64,000 bases of DNA from Pelobates cultripes (taxonomy: Eukaryota; Chordata; Amphibia; Anura; Pelobatidae), in assembly GCA_933207985.1 (NCBI GenBank), contig OW240912.1:368119918-368183917 (forward strand), in the 5' to 3' direction. A program made the translations under genes and the position numbers. Numbering within the stretch: the stretch's first letter is position 1; each line of letters opens with the position of its first letter. The notes under the pieces are model-generated. The model was given only the letters and a program-made list of their open reading frames with translations. It searched no databases and had not been told where the DNA came from. Below, one piece after another: positions 1 to 12,740 of the stretch.

Positions 1-1230
1 CCCCCCGTAAAAGTAAGCTAAAACTTACATGGAATCCAGCTCCCCGCATATCTTTCCACTCGCCCGCTTAACAGCATGACGGCTGCACTAGGTTTAATCA
101 AATGTACCGTTCCATCGCCCTTGTGCACGCTCGTGCCGTTAAAAGAGATGGGGGGGGTAGGGAACATTGAAAAACAATGGGTGAACATGAAAGGTATGGT
201 GAGGCAAAGAAAGCTTAACTAAAAGAGGGAGGAGAGGGAGGAGTGGTAAACGCTTCCCCTTGCAGGCACTAGTGTGCTTGCTGACACCAGATATATTCTT
301 TGCACGGATTTCACATTGGGCAGCCTGGAATAGAGCTCCATGTTGCTTAAGTCACATATACATTGGGTGTAATTAGCCCCCAGCACAAAAATGCAGAATT
401 TGAAGCAGAAACACGGCACATACTCTTAGACTACATACAAGAGTAGAAGTAGTCATGGTGGCTGGAGTAACCATTTAAAATGAATTTACATTTTAAGGCC
501 AGAGTATCGAACGCAAGGAATTCAAAGCAAATTTCAATTAGGCCAAAGTAGCCAAATTTGAAAAATTCTCCATGTGAGCTATGTTTTCAGTACTGTTTTT
601 CTGTAATAAAACTTGAAATTCACTTTAAATTTACTTTCAGAGTTATTCACTGCAGTGAGAATTGTCAGGGATTCAAAGTGTTTTTCATATTTCAGGCCAA
701 AGTAGCCACACTAGAAACATTGCTGACTAGAACAAGTGTTCCAGATCGGCTATTTTTGTCTTAAATTCTAAGTTCACTTCAAATTCCTGACAATTCTCAC
801 TCTCACTGTAGTGAATTGCCCTGTTTGAATTTCACTTGAACAAGTGTTTGGATTCTTGTTTGTCATTTAGTTTAGTAAAGCAAATCATGAAGCACGTACT
901 TTCACCTATAGCAGACATTTTTATCACCTCGCATCGATTGTAGGGGAAAATGCTTAAATATAAAAATAATAAATTATCTTGGTTATCGTAACGTGAAGTG
1001 CAATTGTATTCTGTAAAATTATATATAATTACATAACAGGCAATCTTTCAGCTCTTTTTGAATCGCTTGCCTCTAATGAGCTGAAATGGTATGTAATCTT
1101 CACACTAAATGTGTCAAAAGTTATTTCACTAAATAAAAATAAAAGCACAAAATCATGGGTAAGAATAATAATTAGATTTAAATATGACCAGGGTAGTATA
1201 GTTGAAAATTCTTCTTCACTCAATAAAATC

Positions 1231-1265
<35 letters not shown>
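1231..1265. repeat. (TTA)n microsatellite
   Basis: About twelve perfect TTA units. Confidence 0.95.
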
Positions 1266-1550
1266 TTTTAACTTTTCCGGTGAGCCTCAAAAAAAATAAA
1301 AGAAGACTGATGACGAACGGTAGTCTCTCATCATGCAGTGTAAGTAATTGTGTTTAGCATGTGCAACACAATCACTGTGCACCTAGAGCAGGCACTGTCC
1401 TATCTCATGTAAACCTTCGACTTGATTCATTTCTGGGGTAGATTAACTAAACTGAGAGTTGGGCTAAATTAAGAACTTTCAAAGTGTAGTTCAAATTAGC
1501 AGCAATCTCCACTTTTGATAAACCGAGAATTTCCCCAAACACAGTTGTAC

Positions 1551-1890
1551 TTAAAGGAAAACTTTAGATCTCCCTCCTTGTGGTGCAGAAGGGGTTAAAA
1601 ACACCTTCTGTCACTTGTGTGAGCCCAGCACCAATATTCCTTTAGCTGGCTCTGACTTCGCCTCCGCTCCTCCCCCTTTGACGTCAGCTGGCAGGGGAGA
1701 CCCAATGCGCATGCACAGCAATGGTTTCGGGTGATGCTGGACAGCCTCATGCATAGCGTGAGGATGGACGTCCAGCGTCAGTCAGGCAACTAAAAGTCGC
1801 GTAACAACCAGAAAGTGTTTTCTAACCCTCAAAGGTAATTATCGCAGTTTAATAAAAACTGCAATAACTACCTTTGCGGGGTTAAGGGAC
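1551..1890. mobile_element. Partial T2-type MITE, same subfamily as 3418
   Basis: The left end TTAAAGGAAAACTTTAG is present. Interior shared blocks include CCCAGCACCAATATTCCT, AATGCGCATGC and GGACGTCCAGCGTCAG. The right end fades at GTTAAGGGACCTGG without a clear terminus. Confidence 0.75.
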
Positions 1891-2723
1891 CTGGGAATAT
1901 TTTGATTATTTTGGCTGTAAATATAAAATTCACTTTGAATTCACTTATTAATTTTAATCAGGTCACAGATCAGTAAATTGCCCTGTCACAGTTTATTTGT
2001 TCTTGTTTTTCTGTTTTTGTTGAGTTTTTTTGTAGGTTTTTTTGCTTTTTTTTTCTACCCTAACTGGCAAAGACAAAGGCAAATAGCAAAGTGATGATCT
2101 AGTCATGAATCTAGACAGGATCTCTATATACATTTTATTTCCCAGACCATTGTAAACAAGAGTGAGGCTGAGAGATATATTAATGACTCCTGTATGTTCC
2201 AGTTAAAAGCTTAATGTGTTTGCTTTTGTTTAAAACTTTTCCATTTTACACTTGAATTCTTTACATGCCTGAACTAGCATTCTACCTGCCGATAAGGAAG
2301 TAGTCTTCTCTCAGGCTCAGCTCTGCATAAACTGCACAAGTTACCATGAACCTGATTTTTAGCAATGCTTTTAGTGAACTTCTGCTTCCATTTTATATAA
2401 CTATCTGTCTGCTTTATCCTAAAAAGAAAGAGAGGTTTATTACATAACCTTCACATTTTTACACATACAGTCCGAATGGAAAGAGTGAGGCAAATCTGCT
2501 GGTCTGGAAGAATTCTCCAATTCATATTTAGGTACAACTTGACTATGTTTGCCTCAGTTTTGCCAATTGGATTTAGTTTTCAGAAATTCAGGTTAGTAAA
2601 TAACTCTGTAAGATTTGCTTGTGTTGTGTTAATTCTTTATTCTTATGGCTCTATAAACGCTTGGCTCTCTTATCATTAAGAATATGTTAAAAAAGTGATA
2701 AGAAAAAGTTGCAAATAACATTC

Positions 2724-2925
2724 ATAGTTACATAGCTGAAAAGAGATGTGTGTCCATCAAGTTCAGCTTTCCCCACATCTGCATCTAGTTGCTTTTTAAA
2801 CATATGTACAGACTCTGATAAAACCACCTCTTCAGGCAGAGAATTCCACATCCTTGTTGTTCTTACTGTAAAAAAAAACCTTTCATTTGCCATAGACTAA
2901 ATCTCCTTTCTTCCAGTCTAAATGC
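2724..2925 (-). mobile_element. LINE 3'-end fragment (CR1/Rex1-like)
   Basis: The minus strand reads ERFFFTVRTTRMWNSLPEEV then VHMFKKQLDADVGKAELDGH, the C-terminal end of a CR1/Rex1-type RT protein, followed by the tail sequence CTATGTAACTATG. The copy is strongly 5'-truncated, as target-primed insertion usually gives. The frame is locally open but only about 60 codons remain. Confidence 0.78.
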
Positions 2926-3214
2926 ATTTTAAAGAATATGGAGGCATGTTCTTATTATACTATAATCTAAGCCAGATTTACTATCAAGTTGGAGACAACA
3001 TTTTACTGAAAGCTGTTTGTATGTTGCTGTTTTGTTGTTTAAATCTGGTTGGCAGATCTACATGCGAGAAAAGTATATGGAATTAGTTTGTATATTGTAA
3101 TTATCAACCCATAAAGGACAAATAACACTGTAATGTAGCCTCCAATGATCCCTTATTAAATCGGTACGGAGTTGGAAATGCTAAAATTAGTAGACATTCC
3201 ATGCTGACAATAAA

Positions 3215-3312
3215 TATAATTTAAAAGAATTATATAGCACCAACATGTTCTACAGGTCTCTACAATTGGTTAAACAAGACAAACAATTACCGGTAATACA
3301 ATCAGAGCGTGT
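3215..3312. repeat. Fragment of the 35935 repeat family (left end)
   Basis: TTATATAGCACCAACATGTTC, TCTACAATTGGTTAAACAAG and GTTTGACACGCAGGAGCAG align with TATATAGTGCCAACAAATTC, TTACAATGGGTAGACGAAC and GTTGGACACACAGGAACAG at 35960-36050. Confidence 0.62.
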
Positions 3313-3417
3313 TTGACACGCAGGAGCAGTAGATGAAAAGACATCTTTAGACATCAGATTTGTGACTAAAGTATGACATGTCATTGATCCTTAACTGGTT
3401 AATGTGTAGAGTGTCAC

Positions 3418-3986
3418 TTAAAGGAACACTATAGTGTTAGGCATACAAAGCTATATTCCTAACGCTATAGTGTCCCTCTGTTCCCTCTGCACCTGTGGTT
3501 CCCACACTGGCGGGTTAATGGCCCTTTTTTTCCACTTGGGCTTCCTTGTATGTGAATTGTGAATTGTGACTAATATATATAACACCTTTCTATTTTCACT
3601 TACTTGATCCCAGCACAATGTCCCTCAGTGCTGGGTCGGGGTCCTCTTCTGCTACGTCTCAACGATTTGGAAACCTAAAGCACGTTAGGCCTTTCCCATA
3701 GGAAAACATTAAATCAATGCTTTCTAATGTTTTTTTTAAAGATGCTGGATGTCCTCATGCAAACCGTGAGAATGTCCATTGTCATCTCACAAAGTTAAAC
3801 ACCAGGAAGCGCCTCTAGTGGCTGTCTGGTAGACAGCTATTATGGTGGAGTTAACCCTGCCATATAATTATTGTAGTTTTGCAAAAACTATACTAATTAA
3901 CATTGCATGGTTAAGGTGACAAGGGAACTGCACCCATACCACTGCAATGAGAGGAAGTGATCTAGATGCCTATAGTGTCCCTTTAA
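3418..3986. mobile_element. T2-type TTAA MITE
   Basis: It starts TTAAAGGAACACTATAGTG and ends CTATAGTGTCCCTTTAA. A subterminal copy of the inverted end (AACGCTATAGTGTCCC) lies near 3459. The interior motif CTGGATGTCCTCATGCA is shared with copies at 1551, 17609, 30016 and 56086 (the last reversed). Confidence 0.88.
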
Positions 3987-5020
3987 GTCCATCCCATTGG
4001 GACTTCACATACTCTGTGTGATTCCCTTTTAACCTGGGGAGATGAAGAGGTCAAATGATAAGCTATGGACATCTATCATATGAAAACTAGAGCGCATTCT
4101 CAAAGATGTACATTTCCATTAATACTTGTTATACATTTTAGCACTGGGCATATAGGACAAATATGGGCATTTATGGAGCACCTGTAGTCCTCTCTATATG
4201 CGGTAGCAGAACTTTAGTGAGTCTTCACAAGGTATTTTTTGGCTTAAAGAATTCCTGGTCTTTACAACAAATTTCAAGTTTTCCCAGTCTCCTCTTGCAG
4301 TATTGCTTAGTGAACAAGATTCTTAGAGAATAGTCCAAGTGCTGTAAAATAAGCTCTCGATTGGCCTCATTTTGACACTAAATAAATGAATAAATCACTT
4401 TTTTTGTTCTATCTTTTTTTTCTGGTATCTTATCTTTGTTTCTTGTGCAGCAATTGTTTCCCATTTTAAAGAACGCTGGAGGGATTACAGCTAAGTAAAT
4501 GGTTGTAAATCATATATAAGTGGCCTTGACTTGTTATTGCTGGTCTGAGGATTCAAAACCACTCACTATGGCCTTGTTTAATTTTGGTTCAGATGTTGCT
4601 GCCAAAGCTAGGCATTTTTCATCAAAGGACGTGCATTTGTGAGTTCTTTGAGGCATAAAAGACCTTGTGAAGGGTCAGATAAATGACCAATGGCTTTACC
4701 AATGGAAAGGTATGGTAGGGTTATACTAGATAGAAATATGTAAACACAGTTCAGTTCTTCACCATAGAATATTAATTAATTAATGTCCAACACAATTTTT
4801 TACATTTTTGTTAAACCGAAACAAATATTGATTTATAACCACAAAGGAGTAGGTTTACAACATTAAATATAACATAACATTATACATTATAACACATATA
4901 CCCCTGTATTGTGGAGTATATAACCCCAAAAATAAGTTTATTTAATTAGACGTCATGAGCTAAGCATGAAGTATCCATACATTAAATGTATTGTCTTAAG
5001 GTCTGTCTCTTAAAAATAAC

Positions 5021-5500
5021 TTAAAGGAACCATAACCACTACATCTCAATATAATGGGTATAGTGCTAATAGTGCACCCCCATTTTAATGAGTCAGACAG
5101 TCTTTGAAAGGTTTAGCTCACTGGCTGAGAGTGTCAGCTGATTGTATTATAAGTTAGATTGTATAATTTAGAATGTTAATATATGTATGCATTAGTGGGC
5201 AACTTAAATTTTGGGGGCTATTGACCACCTGTTTCTTTTGATAACAATTTTTTCTTGATAGGAAAAAATCTTTACGAGAGGGCAAGTCCTGCAAAAAAAA
5301 GGAAGGGAACTTTTTAATATGCCAGCCAACTGGTAGCATGTTTTTCTGTCAATAGTAGTTATGGCGCCTGCTCCACATCCTGTATTCTTCAAAAGGAGGA
5401 GTCAGGTGTCAAAGCTCAGAACAAAGCAGGACAAGCTCATTGGCTGAGAATGCAGCTTAGTACTTTCAGACAATGAGCATTCATTCTGCATTAGTTTGCT
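5021..5500. mobile_element. Probable T2-type MITE fragment next to the hAT-type insertion
   Basis: It starts TTAAAGGAACCATAACCACT. The interior has CACTGGCTGAGAGTGTCAGC and CTCATTGGCTGAGAATGCAG. The right part may have been interrupted by the hAT-type element at 5530. Boundaries are uncertain. Confidence 0.45.
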
Positions 5501-5944
5501 TTACTCTATAGGGTAATATGGCGCTAGAGCATAGGCGTGCGCACGGGGTGTGCCGGGTGTGCCTGGGCACACCCTAATCCCGCGGCACGCCTATGTTCAT
5601 TGAGACCGGCAGGGGAGATCTCAGGATCTCCTCTGTCGGCTCATGCAGAGCCGGCGCTATCCGAGCGCCGGCTCTGCTCTCAGCCTCCCTCCCCACTGAC
5701 CCACAGGCAGGGAGGGAGGCAGGAGAGGACCGGCGGAGCTATTGCCGGCAGCTCCGCCGGGTTCCTCTCGCGAGATATGAACTCTAGCCCCACAGGGTGC
5801 TAGAGTTCACTCTCCACTGGACCACCAGGGAAGGCAGCAGACACAAGGATCCCCTCCTCCACTGGACCACCAGGACCACAATCCCCCCTCCCTACAAAAG
5901 GTAAGAAGGGAGGGGGGATAGCAATTAATGTACCCCCACCTCCA

Positions 5945-6770
5945 CCCCCCCAATCACCCACCCACATACAGCACACATACAGCACACACACACATACAGC
6001 ACACACACACATACAGCACCCACTGACATACACAGCACCCACAGACATACAGCACCCACAGACATACAGCACCCACACACATACACACCCACAGACATAC
6101 ACACCCCCCACAGACATACACAGCACCCACAGACATACACAGCACCCACAGACATACACAGCACCCACACACATACAGCACCCACACACATACAGCACCC
6201 ACAGACATACAGCACCCACAGACATACAGCACCCACAGACATACACAGCACCCACAGACATACACAGCACCCACACACATACAGCACCCATACTCAGCAC
6301 CCACACACATACAGCACCCATACACAGCACCCACAGACATACACAGCACCCACAGCACCCACACACATACAGCACCCACAGACACACAGCACCAACACAC
6401 ATACAGCACCCACACACACATACAGCACCCACACACACACAGCAACCTCACAAACACACACAGCACCCTCACACACAGCACACAAACAGCTCCCTCACAC
6501 ACACACAGCACACTAACTGTACCCTCACAAACAGGACCCTAACAAACACACACACAGCACACTACCAGTACCCTCACATACAAACAGCACCCTCACACAC
6601 AGTACATTAACAGCACCCTCACAAGCGCGCACACACACACAAACAGCATCACACACAGATTAACAGCATCGCACACACACACAAACACCCTCACCCACAT
6701 AGCACACTACCAGCACCGTCACACACACATCACACTAACAGCACCCTCACACAGCACACACACACACACA
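5945..6770. repeat. CA-rich minisatellite inside the hAT-type element
   Basis: Tandem units of roughly 14-18 bases vary around CACCCACAGACATACAG, drifting rightwards to CACCCTCACACACAG. Minus-strand reading gives long cysteine/valine/glycine-rich open frames (for example 5800-6438). These reflect the repeat lacking stop codons, not genes. Confidence 0.9.
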
Positions 6771-6775
6771 GCAGT

Positions 6776-6800
6776 GTGTGTATGTGTGTATATATGTGTA

Positions 6801-6851
<51 letters not shown>

Positions 6852-6882
6852 ATATATATATATATATATACATACATATATG
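6776..6882. repeat. TG/TA compound microsatellite
   Basis: TGTGTG runs grade into two long TA runs (about 6811-6842 and 6852-6870) just inside the right end of the hAT-type element. Confidence 0.9.
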
Positions 6883-7501
6883 CGGCGTGTGCTTGTGCTT
6901 TAGGGTGCACACCCTAATGCAATAGGCTGCGCACGCCTATGCGCTAGAGTACACCAGATATGGCTGATGTTGCACAAGCACCTCCATGTGGGACCCAGGT
7001 AAGTTTCTCAAATCATGCTAAAACTATTTTACACTTAACCATTGGCACTGTAACTACTACCGCAAGCTGAATAGGATTTTTTTTTTTATTGTAGATCACT
7101 TTTTTATTTGCTTCCCTACAATTTTAAATGCCCAATACTCTGTTTGAATGCTTATGTGTTGCAAGTAGTGTTTCCTTCCTTCAATGAAGTGTGAGGACTT
7201 GGTTCTGTCTACAAATATAGCAATGGAATTGACCTCCCATGGGTTCCCACTGCACTAGAGCTTTGGTCTTTATTTAGAGGTATGGGCACTGAATAGGTGA
7301 ACATTAACTGACTTTTCAAATATCGGCCGACATAAGCTTTGGGTGATTTGGCAATTTTTACTTAAATTCAAGCGATTGGTTAATTGGCTGGACCATGCGT
7401 GACAACATTTATATTATAAAAGTATGCAGTTATTGTTATTTATTTCATGCATATGAGTTACAATGTTGTGTGTATGTGATGTTATCGCTAAATATATGTA
7501 C

Positions 7502-7541
7502 ATGGTTTAGATGATGTCACACACAACATCATCTAAACCAT
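7502..7541. repeat. Perfect 16-bp hairpin
   Basis: ATGGTTTAGATGATGT (7502-7517) and its complement ACATCATCTAAACCAT (7526-7541) flank an 8-base CACACACA loop. No terminator or gene context. It may be the core of a small foldback element. Confidence 0.85.
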
Positions 7542-9272
7542 ATATAACACCGTACTGGATCATGGAAGTCGGTAACAAATTGAACTGAGAACCACTGATA
7601 TAATGTAAAATGTGAGCAGGATAAAAATACCTACTAGATCATCAGGGGAGCTACTGTAGTTATTTTACTTACTCGAAAAAAAGCAGTTAATTTATTAAAC
7701 CATAAATTCACCCCTCTGAAACAATGCTAATGCCCTTTAGACCAGCCACCTGCCACTTTGTAGGGTCACGATGCCTCTACAGACCAGGAAAGAGGGATTG
7801 TTTCTTGCTAGATGGCTGCATTTAGACATAATCATGACTTTGTGTTCTGTAGACTTGCTATTTGATTTTGTTTTGACTTTTGTTTTGTTATTCAATGATT
7901 TTTATTTGAAGCCCTACGCTTCGAGCTAGACCTTAAAAGTGACTTTCTACTGTGAGCCTGGAGCACTTACAGCACACTCACCAGGTTTGAAGTTCTATTT
8001 GCGAGGGCTAAATTTTCATTACCATTGGCTAGTGAAGATTGAACATTCTGAGCCTTGGATAATGTGTTAAAGGTTATCTTTACTTATAGTCAGTTTATTA
8101 ATAGTAATAGATCAATTAAAAACTGTGTGTTGCCAAAACAACCAGATAAGAATATAAGCTAACTTAGAGAGCAATCCGAACATTAGTATTTTGGCCGATT
8201 TACATTTCAAGACACCCCGAACTTAAATTGTTGGGGAAAAAAAAAACAAGAATGATTTTTAAATTTTACTTGAAAAAACACTTTTCTAAAATAGCAGTAC
8301 AAATGCTTTGCTTTCGCCACCAGCTCTGGAATATAAAACAGAGATAATATTTTAAGGCAGCCGGTGGGTCCATATCTCTATGTCAGATCAGTGGAACTGC
8401 AGAAATGTTCTGTTTGCCGTTAAATGTTCTACTGATGACAGCTTCCATGGAGGCTTGCGTGTATTTTCCATTTTGTTTTGTCTGAATTTAAAATAACATA
8501 ACATAACACATCGGCACATTCCCCGTTCCAGTCTTTATCTAAATATGTTTTTTTTTTTTTTTTTTAAATCCTACTTAGTATTTTAAGTAAAATCTTAAAA
8601 ATAATACCACAACAAGGAATCTACCAAACATGCACATGCAATTCAGGTGTCATTTTGGCCCGAAGAAATTTCTTTCTGCACTCTCTCGGCAATGTTCTTA
8701 TTTTTTTTTTACATTCCAGGGTAATGTTTGTGCATTAGTGCTTCCCAGCTGTCATCATATTAAAACTCCTGACACGGCAAAGTATGTCAATGTAGAAAAA
8801 AGTGCGAGGTCAAGCTTCCCTGGTCCTGAATTGGTTAAACGAGTATTTAAAGTCCATTCTTGTGATCTTATGATTACTAATCCTTTTATTGGTTTTAATA
8901 TTGCATTTGCACTTAATGATTCCCTGAATTTTTTTTCTTCGTGTTTAAAATGGAATCCTGATTGTAGCATAACATACACAATAACATGAAAGAATAATAT
9001 CCATTTTATCGGTGGCATTCGCCTTGCGATGTCTTACTTTATACCCTAGTTCTCTGATCTATGTCGAAGGTACTACAAGCATTGCATGCACACTGGTATA
9101 ACTACGGCAGTGGAGGAGTAGATGTTAGGTCCTAAAATGTCCAGTGCTACTGAATCTCTTCTGGTCTGTTCCCTACCTAATAATTCACACATGAAAAGGA
9201 AGCCACACTCTTACTTGTAGAATCTAGGTGCTCCAAGCCAAGAGCTGGCAAATCCTTATTGTAGTAAATGAA

Positions 9273-9473
9273 GAAAGAGAAAATGGTCCATGCACTCCAG
9301 GTATCACATTAAGCAGTTTTATTGTAAGTGAACAAGAAAGGCAATATTTCGGCCTGCACATAGGCCTTTGTTAAGCTGAGGCCTCTGTGCTGGCCAAAAC
9401 GTTACATTTATTGTTTACTTCCAATAAAGCTGCCTAACGTGATAACTGGAGTGCATAGACCATTTTCTATTTC
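9273..9473. mobile_element. Palindromic repeat with ~75-bp arms
   Basis: The left arm (GAAAATGGTCCATGCACTCC, TATCACATTAAGCAG, TTTATTG) is mirrored at the right (CAATAAAGCTGCCTAACGTGA, ACTGGAGTGCATAGACCATT). The centre holds GGCCTTTGTTAAGCTGAGGCC. Arms look about 80 percent paired by eye. There is no ORF. Confidence 0.68.
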
Positions 9474-12388
9474 TTGTTCCCTATCTAGTGTCACAACTCT
9501 CTGTTCCTACTTCTGTCCAGATGTGATTACTTGCTAACAATTACCGAGGGCATATTACATTTTCGAGGACTGTTTTAGGAAACGGAATTAAGAAATAAGT
9601 CAATGGAGAAAACTTGACTTCTTCATCCTGATCACAGATACAGTATGTGGCTGGGTAACCCAGTGGGTGGTATAAATATTCTTTAGCTAGCATGTCTGAA
9701 ACTGAGAGAGCGCAGTCCCTTCTGCCAGTTAGGAATGCCACTGTATATAAAACTGTACCGTTAAATGATTAAGATGGGAAACTAGCAGTTCAGAAAAAGC
9801 ATAGCTTACTTCTCATGTAAAGAGGCACTTTCGCCTAATGATGTGTAACTGTGTAACATGGAGCATAAAAAACAATCTGATTTTCAACAAAGTGTTAAGT
9901 CCAAGAGAATAAAAAGGTTTACATTGGAGATAGGCAAAAGGTCACTATGTGCAAATCAAGAGTTGCAGTGGAAAATTATAGAAAATATTCAAAATTGTTT
10001 GCAGTGTCTACATTAATTTTTATGTGAGATCATTCATACCTTTTTCTCTAAGTAAATGGAAACCATTGACCTGTCTGCGCAAGAGAATTAGCTGTATTTG
10101 AGTTCTCAGGACTGTTCATATCTATATTGTGGAGTTAAGCAATTTTGCCTATTTTATTTGTTTTGTATTCCTTTACTTGTTTTTACTAATCGTGTTAGTT
10201 GGGGTTATCTCAGCATGATGTGTTACATGTTTTTTTCTCCTTCCTCTCCAATAGCTCACAAAAGGATAATGCGGTTTATGGAGGTACTCAGTTGTTGCTC
10301 ACATACAAATTAATTTTAAATGACACTGTGTCTTAGTTTCATATTCCTCCCATGTTTCCCATCAAAGGTGTTCTGCCAAATTAAACTGGTCTTGACAAAC
10401 AGCATAGGAACATTGTGATAGGGATACAAGTGCATAAATGGCTACCATTCAATTTCACGCTTTCTTCTTAAGCTATACATGTGTCCATGCTGCCAGTTTA
10501 TGTATCCACGCTACCACTTATGACCAGGGATACCCCACTTTCATGTTTTAGTTGACCATGTAGACTATTTGGTCATAATGTACTTATTGTTTTTGTTACA
10601 CCTGTCCCTACTTGTATTCTGATAAGCTCCCTTTCATAATAATGTTCTTCATAACAAACGTAGTCCTGCCCTAAATTACAAAGTACAGAGTGAACTTGAA
10701 AAAGCTTTGCAGCAGCTATTGGTGGTCTTTCTATTCAACACATTATTTGTTCCATTTTTGCAAAACATTCCGTTTAGGAAACTGAAGACTTGAAGATTAG
10801 ATCTTCCAGTGAAATAGTTCAAACTGCTAAATATTTGTTCCATACCCTAAAAGATTGGGGTACAAATAGAGATACGAAGGTGAAATGGACAAATTTTAGC
10901 TAAAAATAAAATGGAAAAAATAAGACACACTATAACATAGGACTCAAACTTTTCAAGTATAAAAAAAAAAAAAATATTATTCATTTTCTACAAAGTGGCA
11001 TAGATTATACCCAAAATGTTTCAAGCAGTATCTGAAAGATGCATACTCCCATTCTGCGTGGTCACGATGCTGGCTTTCAGTCTGTTTCTTTGAAAGGCAA
11101 GCCTTGTGAAATTGGTGATAAGGCAACCATTTTATCATGCAGTATCTACTCTCAGCATGAAATGTAAGGCTCTATAGACATGTATTATTTCCTAATAAAG
11201 TGAAACTGTCAGCTTTTATTTTTTTTATTTTTTTTTTAGGTGTAAATCAATTCAAACCCATCTATTTTAGGAACACCCTTTAGACAAGCATAACTAATAA
11301 AACCTGCGCAGTAGGCTAGTTACTGGTAACACCCGTGTCTGAACATGTTTACATCATTTCAAGGTTCCTGTTACCCTCCGGTTGAATTAGTCATTCCACT
11401 TTTCTAAAGGAAGAATATGCCCTCAAGAAATGTTCTTCTCTTCTATACCCATTATAGGATGACCTCAGCATTTGTGTTGCCTGTAGGTGTGTTATGTCAT
11501 AGTGTGGCTGGTTATTATGTTACAAAAATTCAGACACCAACATTAGAAATGCAGTTGGTTGGTGTATTGCAATTTATCGATGACAGTAGAAAATTGTATT
11601 AGGTCATTTTAATATTAATTGCATCTTACAATGCTAGCACAACAACTGACAAAGTGTTTTTCTCCTGGCAAGACTCGAAAGTTGTGTACTCGTAATCGTA
11701 AAGAGACCATAAATGTTAGAATTGTTGTTCTTGAAAGGCTTGTGTAAAACGATAGGTCTTAAGTCTTCTTTAGAAGATGTCCAGGGAAGTGGCCTCTTTC
11801 ACTGTGGTGAAGATAGTGCTCCACCAAGTTGGAGCATCATGGCTAAAAGCTTGCTTGTTTGCTTTGTGACACATTTTTCGCATCTCTTGCTTCAGAGCAG
11901 TTTATGACCAAAAAATGCATGATGGGGCATAGATCACCTATACTTACCAAGGACTGTGAGAGTCTTCCAAGTGCTGCTGCTTCTTGTACCAGCTGCAGAC
12001 AAGTAGAAATTTTAAAAAATGGTTACTCCAAGCAGCATGGCCAATTCAGTGGTTTGACGTGGTCATGGTGCCTAGAGTCGGCATGTCCAGTATTTCATGC
12101 CAGTTCCAGCAGTGATAATAACAATTTTGTGCAAAATTGTCATCTGACGCCTGCACTTATAACATACTGGCACCGGACAGCCAAAGAAGGCATAGTCCTT
12201 CTCTGTGCTACTCATGTAATCCCCTCAGACCACCATCCTTGACCCTTCTCTGGTGAGGGGAAGTAACATGAGTGGAGAAAGATGGGGGTGAGGGAAAACT
12301 TGTTAGGAGGGGGCTCACTAGGCTACGAAAGGTTACTGCAATCATAACCAGTGGATTCATAAATACTGGTTTTTGGTTGTAGTAACCC

Positions 12389-12574
12389 TTCAAAGGAACA
12401 CTATAGCTTTAGGAATGCTGTATTCTTAACACTATAGTGTCTTAATGCATGTTGAGATTTAGCCCCCTAAAAACTTTTCACCTGCAAAAAGTAAAAAAAC
12501 TTGCTGGCGAGGGATGATTTGAATTAGCCTTGCTAAATTAATACTGTAGTTTTATGTGTGCACTGTTCCCTTAA
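12389..12574. mobile_element. Short T2-type MITE (186 bp)
   Basis: AAAGGAACACTATAGC follows a mutated TTCA in place of TTAA. AACACTATAGTGTCTTAA lies inside, and the right end is GCACTGTTCCCTTAA. It is probably an internally deleted copy. Confidence 0.65.
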
Positions 12575-12605
12575 TCTGTATTTTGCATATATTTTCGGTC
12601 TATAC

Positions 12606-12740
12606 CAGAGGTAGGCAACCATCGCACTCCAGATGTTTTGGATTACACCTGCCCTGATGCTTTGCCAGCACTATGGCTGTAAGAGCATTATGCGAGATGT
12701 AGTCCATAACATCTTGAGTGTTGAAGGTTGCCTATCCCTG
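12606..12740. mobile_element. hAT-type MITE, related to the 48947 copy
   Basis: Ends CAGAGGTAGGCAACC and GGTTGCCTATCCCTG are inverted. The core GATGCTTTGCCAGCACTATGG is shared with the 21716 and 48947 copies. Flanking octamers GTCTATAC and CTTTGTAC match at only 5 of 8 positions, suggesting an older insertion. Confidence 0.8.

Larger units (their letters stand above)
5530..6941. mobile_element. Non-autonomous hAT-type element with internal minisatellite
   Basis: The ends are a perfect 14-bp inverted repeat, CATAGGCGTGCGCA at 5530-5543 and its complement at 6928-6941. The flanks are an exact 8-bp duplication, CGCTAGAG, at 5522-5529 and 6942-6949. An 8-bp duplication and CA...TG ends fit the hAT superfamily. 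The left interior (5540-5800) is GC-rich with hairpins such as GAGCCGGCGC/GCGCCGGCTC. Most of the rest is a CACCCACAGACATACAG-type minisatellite plus TG/TA repeats. There is no transposase. Confidence 0.92.

Noticed and set aside
5540..5800. CpG island or promoter
   Set aside because: The GC-rich block is the left interior of a bounded hAT-type element and has no nearby gene start.
5945..6480. CRISPR-like repeat array
   Set aside because: Units are contiguous and degenerate without unique spacers, and the sequence is from a vertebrate.
5800..6511. Long minus-strand cysteine/valine/glycine-rich ORFs (up to 212 codons)
   Set aside because: They are frames of the CACCCACAGACATACAG minisatellite. 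All three minus frames are open and give similar low-complexity peptides.
8630..8989. 119-codon ORF on the + strand
   Set aside because: No domain, AT-driven composition, and no splice context. A length like this is expected by chance in 64 kb.
11859..12242. 127-codon ORF on the + strand
   Set aside because: It contains repeat-like GTGGTCATGGTGCCTAGAGT sequence similar to T2-type MITE arms. No domain.
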